Below, one piece after another: positions 53,002 to 59,930 of a stretch of 64,000 nucleotides of DNA. The translations under genes were made by a program, and so were the position numbers. Positions within the stretch are counted from its first letter, which is position 1. Each line of letters starts with the position of its first letter. Location of the stretch: the NCBI GenBank assembly GCA_023451375.1, contig JAEXZS010000085.1, positions 1 through 64,000 on the forward strand, read 5' to 3'. The notes under the pieces were generated by a model that saw nothing but the letters and a program-made list of their open reading frames with translations, made no database searches and had not been told where the DNA came from. The DNA comes from Pseudomonadota bacterium. Lineage in GTDB: Bacteria > Pseudomonadota > Alphaproteobacteria > Caulobacterales > Caulobacteraceae.

Positions 53002-55125
53002 ATGAAAAGTCTGCTTATCGGGGCCGCCGTGGGCGCCCTGCTTCTGCCCGCCGCCGCAGCCCTGGCGCAGGACGTCGGCCACGACCATGCCTGCCTGGAC
53101 GAGAGCTGCTCGATCGTCTCGCTGTTCTCCGGCGAGGAAACCGCCGCCGGCTGGCAGGGCATCGAGGCGCCGAAGTACGGGACCTGGGGCTTCGACCTGA
53201 ACGGCCGCGACACCTCGGTGAAGCCGGGCGACGACTTCTTCCGCCACGCCAACGGCGCCGCGGTCGACAGGCTGGTGATCCCGTCGGACCGCACCAGCTA
53301 CGGCTCCTTCGCCCTGCTGCGCGAACTGTCGGACAACCGCATGAAGGAACTGGTGACGGGACTGGCCGCGCGCACCGACCTCGCTGGCGGCTCGGACGAG
53401 GCCAAGATCTCCGACGCCTACCGCGCCTACATGGACGAGGCCCGCATCGAGCAGCTGGACGCTCAACCGCTGCAGCCGTACCTGACCGCCATCCGCGCCG
53501 CCGACAGCCATGACAAGATGGCCGTGTACATGGGCCAGACGGTCGGCCGCTTCGGCTCGTCCTTCTTCGGCACCGGCATCACCATCGATGCGAAACAGCC
53601 GACCCGCTATGTCGTCTCGACCGGTCAGTCGGGCATCGGCCTGCCGAACCGCGACTATTATCTGGACGCCCGCTACGCCGACAAGAAGGTGCTGTACCAG
53701 GCCTATGTGGCGCGCATGCTGGAGATGATCGGCTGGGAGAATCCGGCCGAGACCGCCGCCCAGATCGTGGCCATGGAAACCAAGATCGCAGAGGCGCACT
53801 GGACCCCGATCCAGAACCGCAACCGCGACGAGACCTACAACGACTACACCATCGACCGTCTGACGACCGAGGCGCCGGGCTTCGCCTGGCGGGCCTATTT
53901 CGACGCGGCCGAACTGGGCGGCGTGCCGCGCCTTATCGTGCGCCAGGACACGGCCATGCCGGCGATCGCGGCCATCTACGCCGAGACGCCGATCGCGCTG
54001 TTGCAGGCGTGGGAAGCCTTCCACACCGCCGATGACATGGCCCCCTTCCTGTCCAAGCGCTTCTCCGACGCGCAATGGGAGTTCCGTTCGCGGGACCTGT
54101 CGGGCCAGCCCGAGCAGCGCACGCGCGAGAAGCGCGCCATCTCCTTCGCCGAGAACGCCCTCGGCGAGGCGACCGGCCGTCTCTATGTCGCGGAATACTT
54201 CCCGGCCGAGTCCAAGGCCAAGATGGAAGAGCTGGTCGCCAACCTGCGCACGGCCCTGTCGCACCGCATCGACGGCCTGAGCTGGATGGGCGCCGAAACC
54301 AAGACGGCGGCGCAGGAGAAGCTGAAGAAGTTCACCGTCAAGATCGGCTATCCCGAGAAGTGGCGCGACTATTCCGGCCTGGAGGTCCGCGCCGACGATC
54401 TGGTCGGCAATGTCGAGCGCAAGGGCCTGTTCGAATGGAACTACGACCTGTCGCGCCTGGACGAGCCGGTCGACAAGGCCGAGTGGGGCATGACCCCGCA
54501 GACGGTCAACGCCTACTACAACTCGGCCAATAATGAGATCGTCTTCCCGGCGGCTATCCTGCAGCCGCCCTTCTTCGATCCTGACGCGGATCCGGCGGTC
54601 AACTACGGCGGCATCGGCGGCGTGATCGGCCACGAGATCGGCCACGGCTTCGACGACCAGGGCTCCAAGTCCGACGGCGACGGGGTGCTGCGCAACTGGT
54701 GGACCGCCGAGGACAAGGCCAATTTCGAAGCCCTGACCACGCGTCTCGGCGCCCAGTACGAGACCTATGAGCCGCTGCCCGGCTATCGCGTGCAGGGCGG
54801 GCTGACGATGGGCGAGAACATCGGCGACGCATCGGGCGTGGCCGTGGGCCTGGAGGCCTATCACCTGTCGCTGAACGGCCAGCCGGCTCCGGTGCTCGAT
54901 GAGGTGACCGGCGACCAACGCTTCTTCTACGGCTGGGCGCAGGTCTGGCAGTCGAAGTACCGCGACGAGGCCCTGAAGCAGCAGGTGGCCACCGACCCGC
55001 ACTCGCCGGCGCAGTTCCGCGTCATCGGGCCGCTGCGCAACGTCGACGCCTGGTATGAGGCGTTCGGAGTCCAGCCGGGCGACAAATACTATATCGCCCC
55101 CGAGGACCGTGTCCGCATCTGGTAA
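53002..55125 (+). CDS. pepO: M13 family (neprilysin-like) zinc metallopeptidase
   Basis: An exported peptidase of 707 residues. Signal: KSLLIGAAVGALLLPAAAAL. Zinc site: His544, Glu545 and His548 in VIGHEIGHGFDDQG, with the third ligand Glu in GENIGDASG. NAYYNSANNEIVFPAAIL is the substrate-binding segment. The ATG at 53002 leaves a workable distance to GAGG; an ATG three codons upstream abuts it. Likely periplasmic, trimming short peptides. Confidence 0.94.
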   Translation: MKSLLIGAAVGALLLPAAAALAQDVGHDHACLDESCSIVSLFSGEETAAGWQGIEAPKYGTWGFDLNGRDTSVKPGDDFFRHANGAAVDRLVIPSDRTSYGSFALLRELSDNRMKELVTGLAARTDLAGGSDEAKISDAYRAYMDEARIEQLDAQPLQPYLTAIRAADSHDKMAVYMGQTVGRFGSSFFGTGITIDAKQPTRYVVSTGQSGIGLPNRDYYLDARYADKKVLYQAYVARMLEMIGWENPAETAAQIVAMETKIAEAHWTPIQNRNRDETYNDYTIDRLTTEAPGFAWRAYFDAAELGGVPRLIVRQDTAMPAIAAIYAETPIALLQAWEAFHTADDMAPFLSKRFSDAQWEFRSRDLSGQPEQRTREKRAISFAENALGEATGRLYVAEYFPAESKAKMEELVANLRTALSHRIDGLSWMGAETKTAAQEKLKKFTVKIGYPEKWRDYSGLEVRADDLVGNVERKGLFEWNYDLSRLDEPVDKAEWGMTPQTVNAYYNSANNEIVFPAAILQPPFFDPDADPAVNYGGIGGVIGHEIGHGFDDQGSKSDGDGVLRNWWTAEDKANFEALTTRLGAQYETYEPLPGYRVQGGLTMGENIGDASGVAVGLEAYHLSLNGQPAPVLDEVTGDQRFFYGWAQVWQSKYRDEALKQQVATDPHSPAQFRVIGPLRNVDAWYEAFGVQPGDKYYIAPEDRVRIW

Positions 55126-55149
55126 GGCGAAGCTTCTTCGAGAATCGCG

Positions 55150-55176
55150 AAAGGCCGGGATGTCATCCCGGCCTTT
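55150..55176 (+). terminator. Terminator of the M13 peptidase gene
   Basis: AAAGGCCGGGAT-GTC-ATCCCGGCCTTT, perfect 12-bp stem, 25 bp after the stop. Confidence 0.85.
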
Positions 55177-55237
55177 ATGCTTTCGGGCGATGTCGCGGCC
55201 ACCGGGCGAAATCCCTGGGCGGCGGGATTCCAGGCAC

Positions 55238-55356
55238 GAAAAAGCCCGCTGCGGGGGATACATCGCAGCGGGCTTTCCGGGGCTCTTGTGAGCCGACGTT
55301 TCCTCCCCGAAACGCCTTCGAGAACTGCGCGCTAGGAGCATCGCTCGCTCTCGAGT
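55238..55356 (-). ncRNA. Candidate small RNA with its own terminator
   Basis: Reading the minus strand: a TTGACG -35-like element (55391-55386) with a weak -10, then hairpin CGTTTC-GGGGAG-GAAACG (55314-55297), hairpin GGCTC-ACAA-GAGCC (55294-55281) and a strong terminator AAAGCCCGCTGCG / CGCAGCGGGCTTT ending in five T. About 119 bases. It could also be only the tail of hisS. Confidence 0.35.
55241..55276 (-). terminator. Terminator on the minus strand downstream of hisS
   Basis: AAAGCCCGCTGCG (55241-55253) pairs with CGCAGCGGGCTTT (55264-55276), perfect 13-bp stem, T run on the minus strand. It is 190 bp beyond the hisS stop. Confidence 0.85.
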
Positions 55357-55422
55357 GAGACCAAATGACGCCATTGCCACGCCCGCGTCAACGGGGCGGG
55401 CGGATCAAATCGAACTTTCTTC

Positions 55423-55480
55423 GACTTATCGTCGATAAGTCATCCACGATGTCGATGATTATCGAAGCTTATTCGATAAT
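55423..55480. repeat. Two A/T-rich palindromes with TTATCG half-sites
   Basis: GACTTATCG-T-CGATAAGTC (55423-55441) and ATTATCGAA-GCTTA-TTCGATAAT (55458-55480), both perfect, giving four TTATCG half-sites in 58 bp. The second covers the hisS stop codon. Confidence 0.6.
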
Positions 55481-56959
55481 GCGCCGGATCGCGGCGACCA
55501 GGTCGGCGCGCGGCAGGGTCGCCTGACCGGGCCGCTCGGCCTTCCAGGCCTCGTTGTCGGTGATCCCCGCCGCCGCCGCGCGCCCCGCGTCCAGGTCCTT
55601 GATGGTGACCTGTCCCGCCGCGATCTCGTCGCCGCCCAGGATGACGGCCGCCGGCGCGCCGCGCCGATCGGCGTACTTCATCTGCGCCTTCATCCCCGCA
55701 CGCCCCAGGTACAGTTCGGCGGCGATCCCCGCCCCGCGCAGTTCGGCCACGGCCGCCAGATAGTGGGCCATGTCGGCCTCGGAGAAGACGATGACCACCA
55801 CCGGCCCGCGCACCGCGTCCTCGCCGCCTCTTCCGGCGGCGCGCAGGGCCGAGGCCAGGCGCGAAACGCCGAAGGAAAAGCCGGTCGCCGGCACGCTCTG
55901 GCCCGTGAACCGCGCCACCAGGTCGTCATAACGGCCGCCGCCGCCGATCGAGCCGAAGCGCACCGGTCGGCCCTTGTCGTCGGTGGTGTCGAGCAGCAGC
56001 TCGGCCTCGAACACCGCGCCGGTGTAGTATTCCAGCCCGCGTACGATGGTCGGATCGAACGTCACCGCTTCCTGGCGCACGCCCATCGCCGACAGCGCCC
56101 GGTCGACGGCCGCCAGCTCGGCAAGCGCCGTTTCCCCGGCCGCGCCCAGGTCGCCGGAACGCGCCACGGCGTCCAGCGTGTCGGCTCGCGACAGGCCCGG
56201 GGTCCCGGCCGACGCCAGGAAGGCCTCGATCGCCGCCGTCACCTTCGCGGGCAGTTGCGCGCCCCGGGTGTAGTCGCCGGACTCGTCCAGCCGGCCCTCG
56301 CCGAGCAGGGCGTGCACGCCTTCCCAGCCCAGCCGGTCGAACTTGTCGATGGCGCGAAGGGCGGTGAGCCGCTGTCCCGGCTGGGTCACGCCCCCCGCGT
56401 CGAACAGGCCGTCGAACAGCTTGCGGTTGGAGACGCGGATCTGCGCCTGGCCCTCGGCCAGGCCCGCCGCTCTCAGGCCTTCGCAGCCCATGGCGATGAT
56501 CTCGGCGTCGGCCTCGGCCCGATCGGAGCCCACCGTGTCGGCGTCGCACTGCCAGAACTCGCGGAAACGGCCGGGGCCGGGCTTCTCGTTCCTCCACACC
56601 GGGCCGTAGGCGTAGCGGCGGAACGGCTTGGGCAGCGTCTCCCAGCTTTGGGCCGCGAACCGGGCGAGGGGCGCCGTGTGGTCGTAGCGCAGCGCCATCC
56701 AGCCGCCCGGCTCGTCGGATCCCGCGTCGTCCTGAAGCGCGAAGACCCCCTCGTTCGGCCGGTCGGCGTCGGGCAGGAACTTGCCCAGAGCGTCGGCGTA
56801 CTCGAACGCCGGTGTCTCCAGCGGCTCGAACCCCCAGCGCTCATAGACCTCCGACACCTGGCGCACGATGCGGCGCTCGGCGGTCAGGTCGCGACCGCGC
56901 CTGTCGGCGAAGCCGCGGGGATTGCGGGCGAGGGGGCGTTGAGGGGCGTCTGACGTCAT
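55469..56959 (-). CDS. hisS: Histidine--tRNA ligase
   Basis: A class II aminoacyl-tRNA synthetase of 496 residues. Motif 2 is in FRRYAYGPVWRNEKPGPGRF followed by REFWQCDADTVG; the histidine-specific GLEYYTGAVFEAEL and a motif 3-like SIGGGGRYDDLVARFTGQ are present, then an anticodon-binding domain (VVIVFSEADMAHYLAAVAEL). It lies 31 bp downstream of hslV on the same strand. Confidence 0.97.
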   Translation of the reverse strand: MTSDAPQRPLARNPRGFADRRGRDLTAERRIVRQVSEVYERWGFEPLETPAFEYADALGKFLPDADRPNEGVFALQDDAGSDEPGGWMALRYDHTAPLARFAAQSWETLPKPFRRYAYGPVWRNEKPGPGRFREFWQCDADTVGSDRAEADAEIIAMGCEGLRAAGLAEGQAQIRVSNRKLFDGLFDAGGVTQPGQRLTALRAIDKFDRLGWEGVHALLGEGRLDESGDYTRGAQLPAKVTAAIEAFLASAGTPGLSRADTLDAVARSGDLGAAGETALAELAAVDRALSAMGVRQEAVTFDPTIVRGLEYYTGAVFEAELLLDTTDDKGRPVRFGSIGGGGRYDDLVARFTGQSVPATGFSFGVSRLASALRAAGRGGEDAVRGPVVVIVFSEADMAHYLAAVAELRGAGIAAELYLGRAGMKAQMKYADRRGAPAAVILGGDEIAAGQVTIKDLDAGRAAAAGITDNEAWKAERPGQATLPRADLVAAIRRIIE

Positions 56960-56990
56960 GGCGCGCGCTTACGCCATGGGCGGCGGGGGC

Positions 56991-57554
56991 TCAACCTTCC
57001 AGCGTCTCGACCGTCAGGTTGCCGTTTGTGTAGACGCAGACCTCGGCGGCGATCTTCATCGCCTTGCGGGCGATCTGCTCGGCGTCCAGTTCGGTCTCCT
57101 CGATCAGGGCGCGGGCGGCCGACAGGGCGAAGTTGCCGCCCGAGCCGACCGCGGCGACGCCGTGTTCCGGCTCCAGCACGTCGCCGACGCCGGTGACGGT
57201 GAAGATCGACGACCTGTCGGCCACCAGCAGCATGGCCTCCAGCCGGCGCAGGTAGCGGTCGGTGCGCCAGTCCTTGGCCAGGTCGACGCAAGCGCGCGCC
57301 AGCTGGTCCGGATACTGCTCCAGTTTCGCCTCCAGCCGCTCGATCAGAGTGAAGGCGTCGGCCGTGGCGCCGGCGAAGCCCGCAATCACCTTGCCTCCGG
57401 CAAGGGTGCGCACCTTCCGCGCCGCGCCCTTCACGATGGTGGGTCCCATCGAGACCTGGCCGTCGCCGGCGATGACGGTGCGACCGTTCTTGCGCACCGC
57501 CAGGATGGTGGTGCCGTGCCAGTCGGGGAAGGAAGGATCGGAAGCTCGGGTCAT
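56991..57554 (-). CDS. hslV: ATP-dependent protease subunit HslV
   Basis: Proteolytic subunit of the HslUV (ClpQY) protease, 187 residues. After processing, the catalytic Thr is the first of DWHGTTILAVRKNGRTVIAG. GDGQVSMGPTIVKGAARKVR and AVGSGGNFALSAARALIE are also typical. The ATG at 57554 gives the usual short propeptide; the long upstream opening of this frame belongs to non-coding and BLUF-gene sequence. The partner ATPase HslU is not adjacent: hisS follows instead. Confidence 0.95.
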   Translation of the reverse strand: MTRASDPSFPDWHGTTILAVRKNGRTVIAGDGQVSMGPTIVKGAARKVRTLAGGKVIAGFAGATADAFTLIERLEAKLEQYPDQLARACVDLAKDWRTDRYLRRLEAMLLVADRSSIFTVTGVGDVLEPEHGVAAVGSGGNFALSAARALIEETELDAEQIARKAMKIAAEVCVYTNGNLTVETLEG

Positions 57555-57666
57555 GTCCAGGAAATGGCGGTGGGACCGCCCAGGGGCAAGCCCCGTTCTC
57601 CGGACCGCCCAGCGAACAGACGGATGCGCCCAACTTCCACCACAACTTGCCGTATACCGCAGTTCG

Positions 57667-57687
57667 ATATCGCCGTAGGAGCGATAT
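57667..57687. promoter_or_regulatory. Palindrome upstream of the first BLUF gene
   Basis: ATATCGC-CGTAGGA-GCGATAT, perfect 7-bp arms, 15-35 bp before the BLUF start; the loop contains the AGGA that could serve as ribosome-binding site. Confidence 0.45.
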
Positions 57688-57701
57688 GGGGAACAATTAA
57701 A

Positions 57702-58100
57702 TTGCTCTACCGGCTCATATTCGTGAGTAATGCTGTCGGCGACACCGGCCGCAGCGCCCAGTCGCTTGCCCAGATCCTCGGCGTGTCCGACCGCAACAAC
57801 CGTCGCGACGAGCTCGGCGCGGTGCTGATGTTCTACGGAGAGGAGATCCTTCAGATCGTGGAGGGCGCGCGCGCTGACCTGGACCGGCTGCTGCGTCGCG
57901 TCGCCGCGGACCCGCGCCACGCCGATCTCCGGGTGATCGACGACCGGCCGGTGATGCAGCGGCGCTATCGCGAGCCGATGCGCCTGTGCCAGGCCGACCA
58001 TCGCTGCGTGAGCGACCATTCCGGCGGACGACCTCTGCGCGACATGGACCCTGGCGAGCTGGAACGACTGATCGGCGTTTGCAGCCTGCAAGCGGCTTGA
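57702..58100 (+). CDS. BLUF-domain protein lacking the photoactive tyrosine
   Basis: A 132-residue protein consisting of one BLUF fold. The N-terminus LYRLIFVS aligns with the BLUF consensus LYRLIYVS, but the flavin-contacting Tyr is Phe7 (TTC at 57720). The flavin Asn (SDRNN, residues 32-33) and Gln51 (ILQIVEG) are kept, and the usual late Trp is missing. The start is a TTG that yields the classical Met-Leu-Tyr-Arg opening. It is followed 70 bp later by a paralogue with all key residues. Divergent from hslV. Confidence 0.8.
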   Translation: MLYRLIFVSNAVGDTGRSAQSLAQILGVSDRNNRRDELGAVLMFYGEEILQIVEGARADLDRLLRRVAADPRHADLRVIDDRPVMQRRYREPMRLCQADHRCVSDHSGGRPLRDMDPGELERLIGVCSLQAA

Positions 58101-58170
58101 GAACACGCCGACGCCCCCCTAGGCTGCGCCAACGGCTCCGGTGATCGTGGCCTGAGTTCGTGAGTCGCCC

Positions 58171-58581
58171 GTGAAACTGTTCCGCATCGTCTACGTCAGC
58201 CGCGCCGCCGAGAGCGTGACGGACAACCTGATGCCGCTGATCGACATCATCGGGGTTTCGGACCGCAACAATCGCCGCGACCAGCTGACCGGCGTCCTGC
58301 TGCGCCACGGCGGCTTCTTCATCCAGGCGATCGAGGGCGCCCGCGGCGACTTGGACAGGTTGCTGACGCGACTGCGCGAGGATCGCCGCCACGCGGACAT
58401 TCGTATCCTGTCGGATCGGCCGATAGAGCAGCGCCAGTTCCCCGACTGGGCCATGGTGCGGCTGGAGGCGCCGGCGGCGACCTCGGCCTTCCTCGCCGAC
58501 CACCTCCACGCGCCGGACGTCGGGATGCGGGCCGAAGCCCTGCTGGTCCAGGCGAGCCGCTCGATGGCCGTCACGCCCTAA
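58171..58581 (+). CDS. BLUF-domain blue-light sensor protein
   Basis: A 136-residue stand-alone BLUF protein. The FAD-photochemistry residues are present: Tyr8 in FRIVYVS, Asn33/34 in SDRNNRRDQLTGVLL, Gln52 in FFIQAIEG, Trp93 and Met95 in FPDWAM. It should bind FAD and respond to blue light. It starts with GTG. It shares SDRNNRRD and the overall plan with the upstream BLUF protein, showing recent duplication. No output domain is fused; signalling must be by protein contact. Confidence 0.9.
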   Translation: MKLFRIVYVSRAAESVTDNLMPLIDIIGVSDRNNRRDQLTGVLLRHGGFFIQAIEGARGDLDRLLTRLREDRRHADIRILSDRPIEQRQFPDWAMVRLEAPAATSAFLADHLHAPDVGMRAEALLVQASRSMAVTP

Positions 58582-58621
58582 GCCGACTGTCGCGCCTCGC
58601 GTCCAGACCCTACATAGGCGC

Positions 58622-59362
58622 GTGACCTTTTCCGAAGACGACGTCGAACGCTACGCCCGTCACCTGGTGCTGTCCGAGATCGGCGGACCGGGCCAGCAGG
58701 CGCTGAGGCGCGCGCGCGTGCTGATCGTGGGCGTCGGCGGCGTCGGCGCGCCTGCGGCGCTCTATCTGGCCGCGGCGGGCGTGGGCACGCTGGGCCTGGT
58801 GGACGATGACACCGTCGCCCTGTCCAACCTGCAGCGGCAGGTGCTTTTCACGACAGCGGACATCGGCCGCCTCAAGGTCGAAACGGCGGCCGAGCGTCTG
58901 GCGCCCCTCAATCCCGGCGTGGCGCTCGAGACCTTTCCGCGCCGCCTGACCCTTCGGGATGCCGCCGATCTCGTCCGCGGCTTCGACATCGTGCTGGACG
59001 GGACCGACGACTTCGCGACCCGCCAAGCCGTCAACGCGGCCTGTGTCGCGGCCGGCAAGCCGCTGGTTTCCGGCGCCCTGGGTCGGTGGGAGGGCCAGGT
59101 GGGCGTGTTCACCGGCCGCCCCTGCTATCAATGTCTGGTGTCGGAGGCGCCGCCCGACGCCGAAACCTGCGCTCGCGTCGGCGTGGTCGGCGCCCTTGCC
59201 GGCGTGATCGGCTCGATGGCGGCGCTGGAGGCGATCAAGTGGATCGTCGGCGCGGGCGAGCCCTTGCGAGGCCGCTTGCTGCTGTATGACGGGCTCAGGG
59301 GGCTGGCCCGGACAGTGCGGATCGCGGCTGATCCGGCCTGCGCCGTGTGCGGCGAGCGCTGA
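58622..59362 (+). CDS. MoeB/ThiF family adenylyltransferase
   Basis: An E1-like enzyme of 246 residues that adenylates the C-terminal Gly of a small sulfur carrier (MoaD or ThiS). Seen: RYARHLVLSEIGGPGQQALR, VLIVGVGGVGAPAALYLAAA (ATP binding), VDDDTVALSNLQRQVLF, DGTDDFATR and zinc cysteines in RPCYQCLV and PACAVCGER. It starts with a GTG. The carrier protein is not adjacent, so whether it serves molybdopterin or thiamine is open; thiD is only 4 kb away. Confidence 0.9.
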   Translation: MTFSEDDVERYARHLVLSEIGGPGQQALRRARVLIVGVGGVGAPAALYLAAAGVGTLGLVDDDTVALSNLQRQVLFTTADIGRLKVETAAERLAPLNPGVALETFPRRLTLRDAADLVRGFDIVLDGTDDFATRQAVNAACVAAGKPLVSGALGRWEGQVGVFTGRPCYQCLVSEAPPDAETCARVGVVGALAGVIGSMAALEAIKWIVGAGEPLRGRLLLYDGLRGLARTVRIAADPACAVCGER

Positions 59363-59366
59363 GCGG

Positions 59367-59786
59367 TCAGTCCGCGTCCTCGATCGCGTGGATGTCGTCG
59401 TCGGACAGACCGAGGTGGTGGCCGATCTCATGGATAAGGACGTGCGCAATGATCTCGGCCAGACCCACGTCGCCGCGCTCGCACCATTCATCGAGAATCG
59501 GTCGGCGATAGAGGAAGATGCGCGACGGCTCGGCGGCCGGCCCGAGACTGTCCCGCCGGCCGATGTCGACGCCATGATAGAGGCCGGTCAGTTCGAACGG
59601 ATCCTCGATCTCCATCTCGGCCAGGGTGTCCTCGTCCGCGAAGTCGTCAATGCGGAAGACGACTTCGCCCGCCGCCAGCCGGAACGCCTCCGGCAGGGCG
59701 TCGAAGGCGTCGCGCGCCAGTCGTGCGAAATCGTCGAGGGAAGGGGCGGCCTGGTCGGCCCAGACCGGCGGCGCTTGATCGTGCAT
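59367..59786 (-). CDS. Small zincin-like metallopeptidase family protein
   Basis: A 139-residue protein with a C-terminal HVLIHEIGHHLGLSDDD motif (HExxHxxG, the short zincin signature) and little else: an N-terminal helix FARLARDAFDALPEAFRLA and strands before the motif. It matches the minimal acidic zincins found widely in alphaproteobacteria (DUF1025-type). Substrate unknown. Convergent with the MoeB/ThiF gene, four bases apart. Confidence 0.82.
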   Translation of the reverse strand: MHDQAPPVWADQAAPSLDDFARLARDAFDALPEAFRLAAGEVVFRIDDFADEDTLAEMEIEDPFELTGLYHGVDIGRRDSLGPAAEPSRIFLYRRPILDEWCERGDVGLAEIIAHVLIHEIGHHLGLSDDDIHAIEDAD

Positions 59787-59930
59787 GCCCTTCCCCTAGC
59801 AGGGCGGATCGGCGGCGCCATCGGCCAAATCGACGCTGTCTGGCCGCCGTGTTCGAGGAGGCCGTTTTTTCCTCGGCTTGAGGTATGGTGAACGCGCGAA
59901 TCGGGGCGCGGCCCCGCCTCAGGAAGGAAC

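Larger units (their letters stand above)
55126..55468. other. 343-bp intergenic region between the M13 peptidase and hisS
   Basis: No protein gene is evident. It holds, left to right, the peptidase terminator (55150-55176), a minus-strand terminator (55241-55276), two small hairpins that may belong to a short RNA (55281-55314), a GC-rich stretch and an A/T-rich end with two palindromes built from TTATCG half-sites (55423-55480). Confidence 0.7.

Noticed and set aside
55441..55450. DnaA-box-like TCATCCACG near the hisS end
   Set aside because: Two mismatches to TTATCCACA, single copy, and no origin-type genes nearby.
57555..58106. Large N-terminal extension of the hslV frame
   Set aside because: It covers the BLUF1 gene and promoter region; HslV starts normally at 57554.
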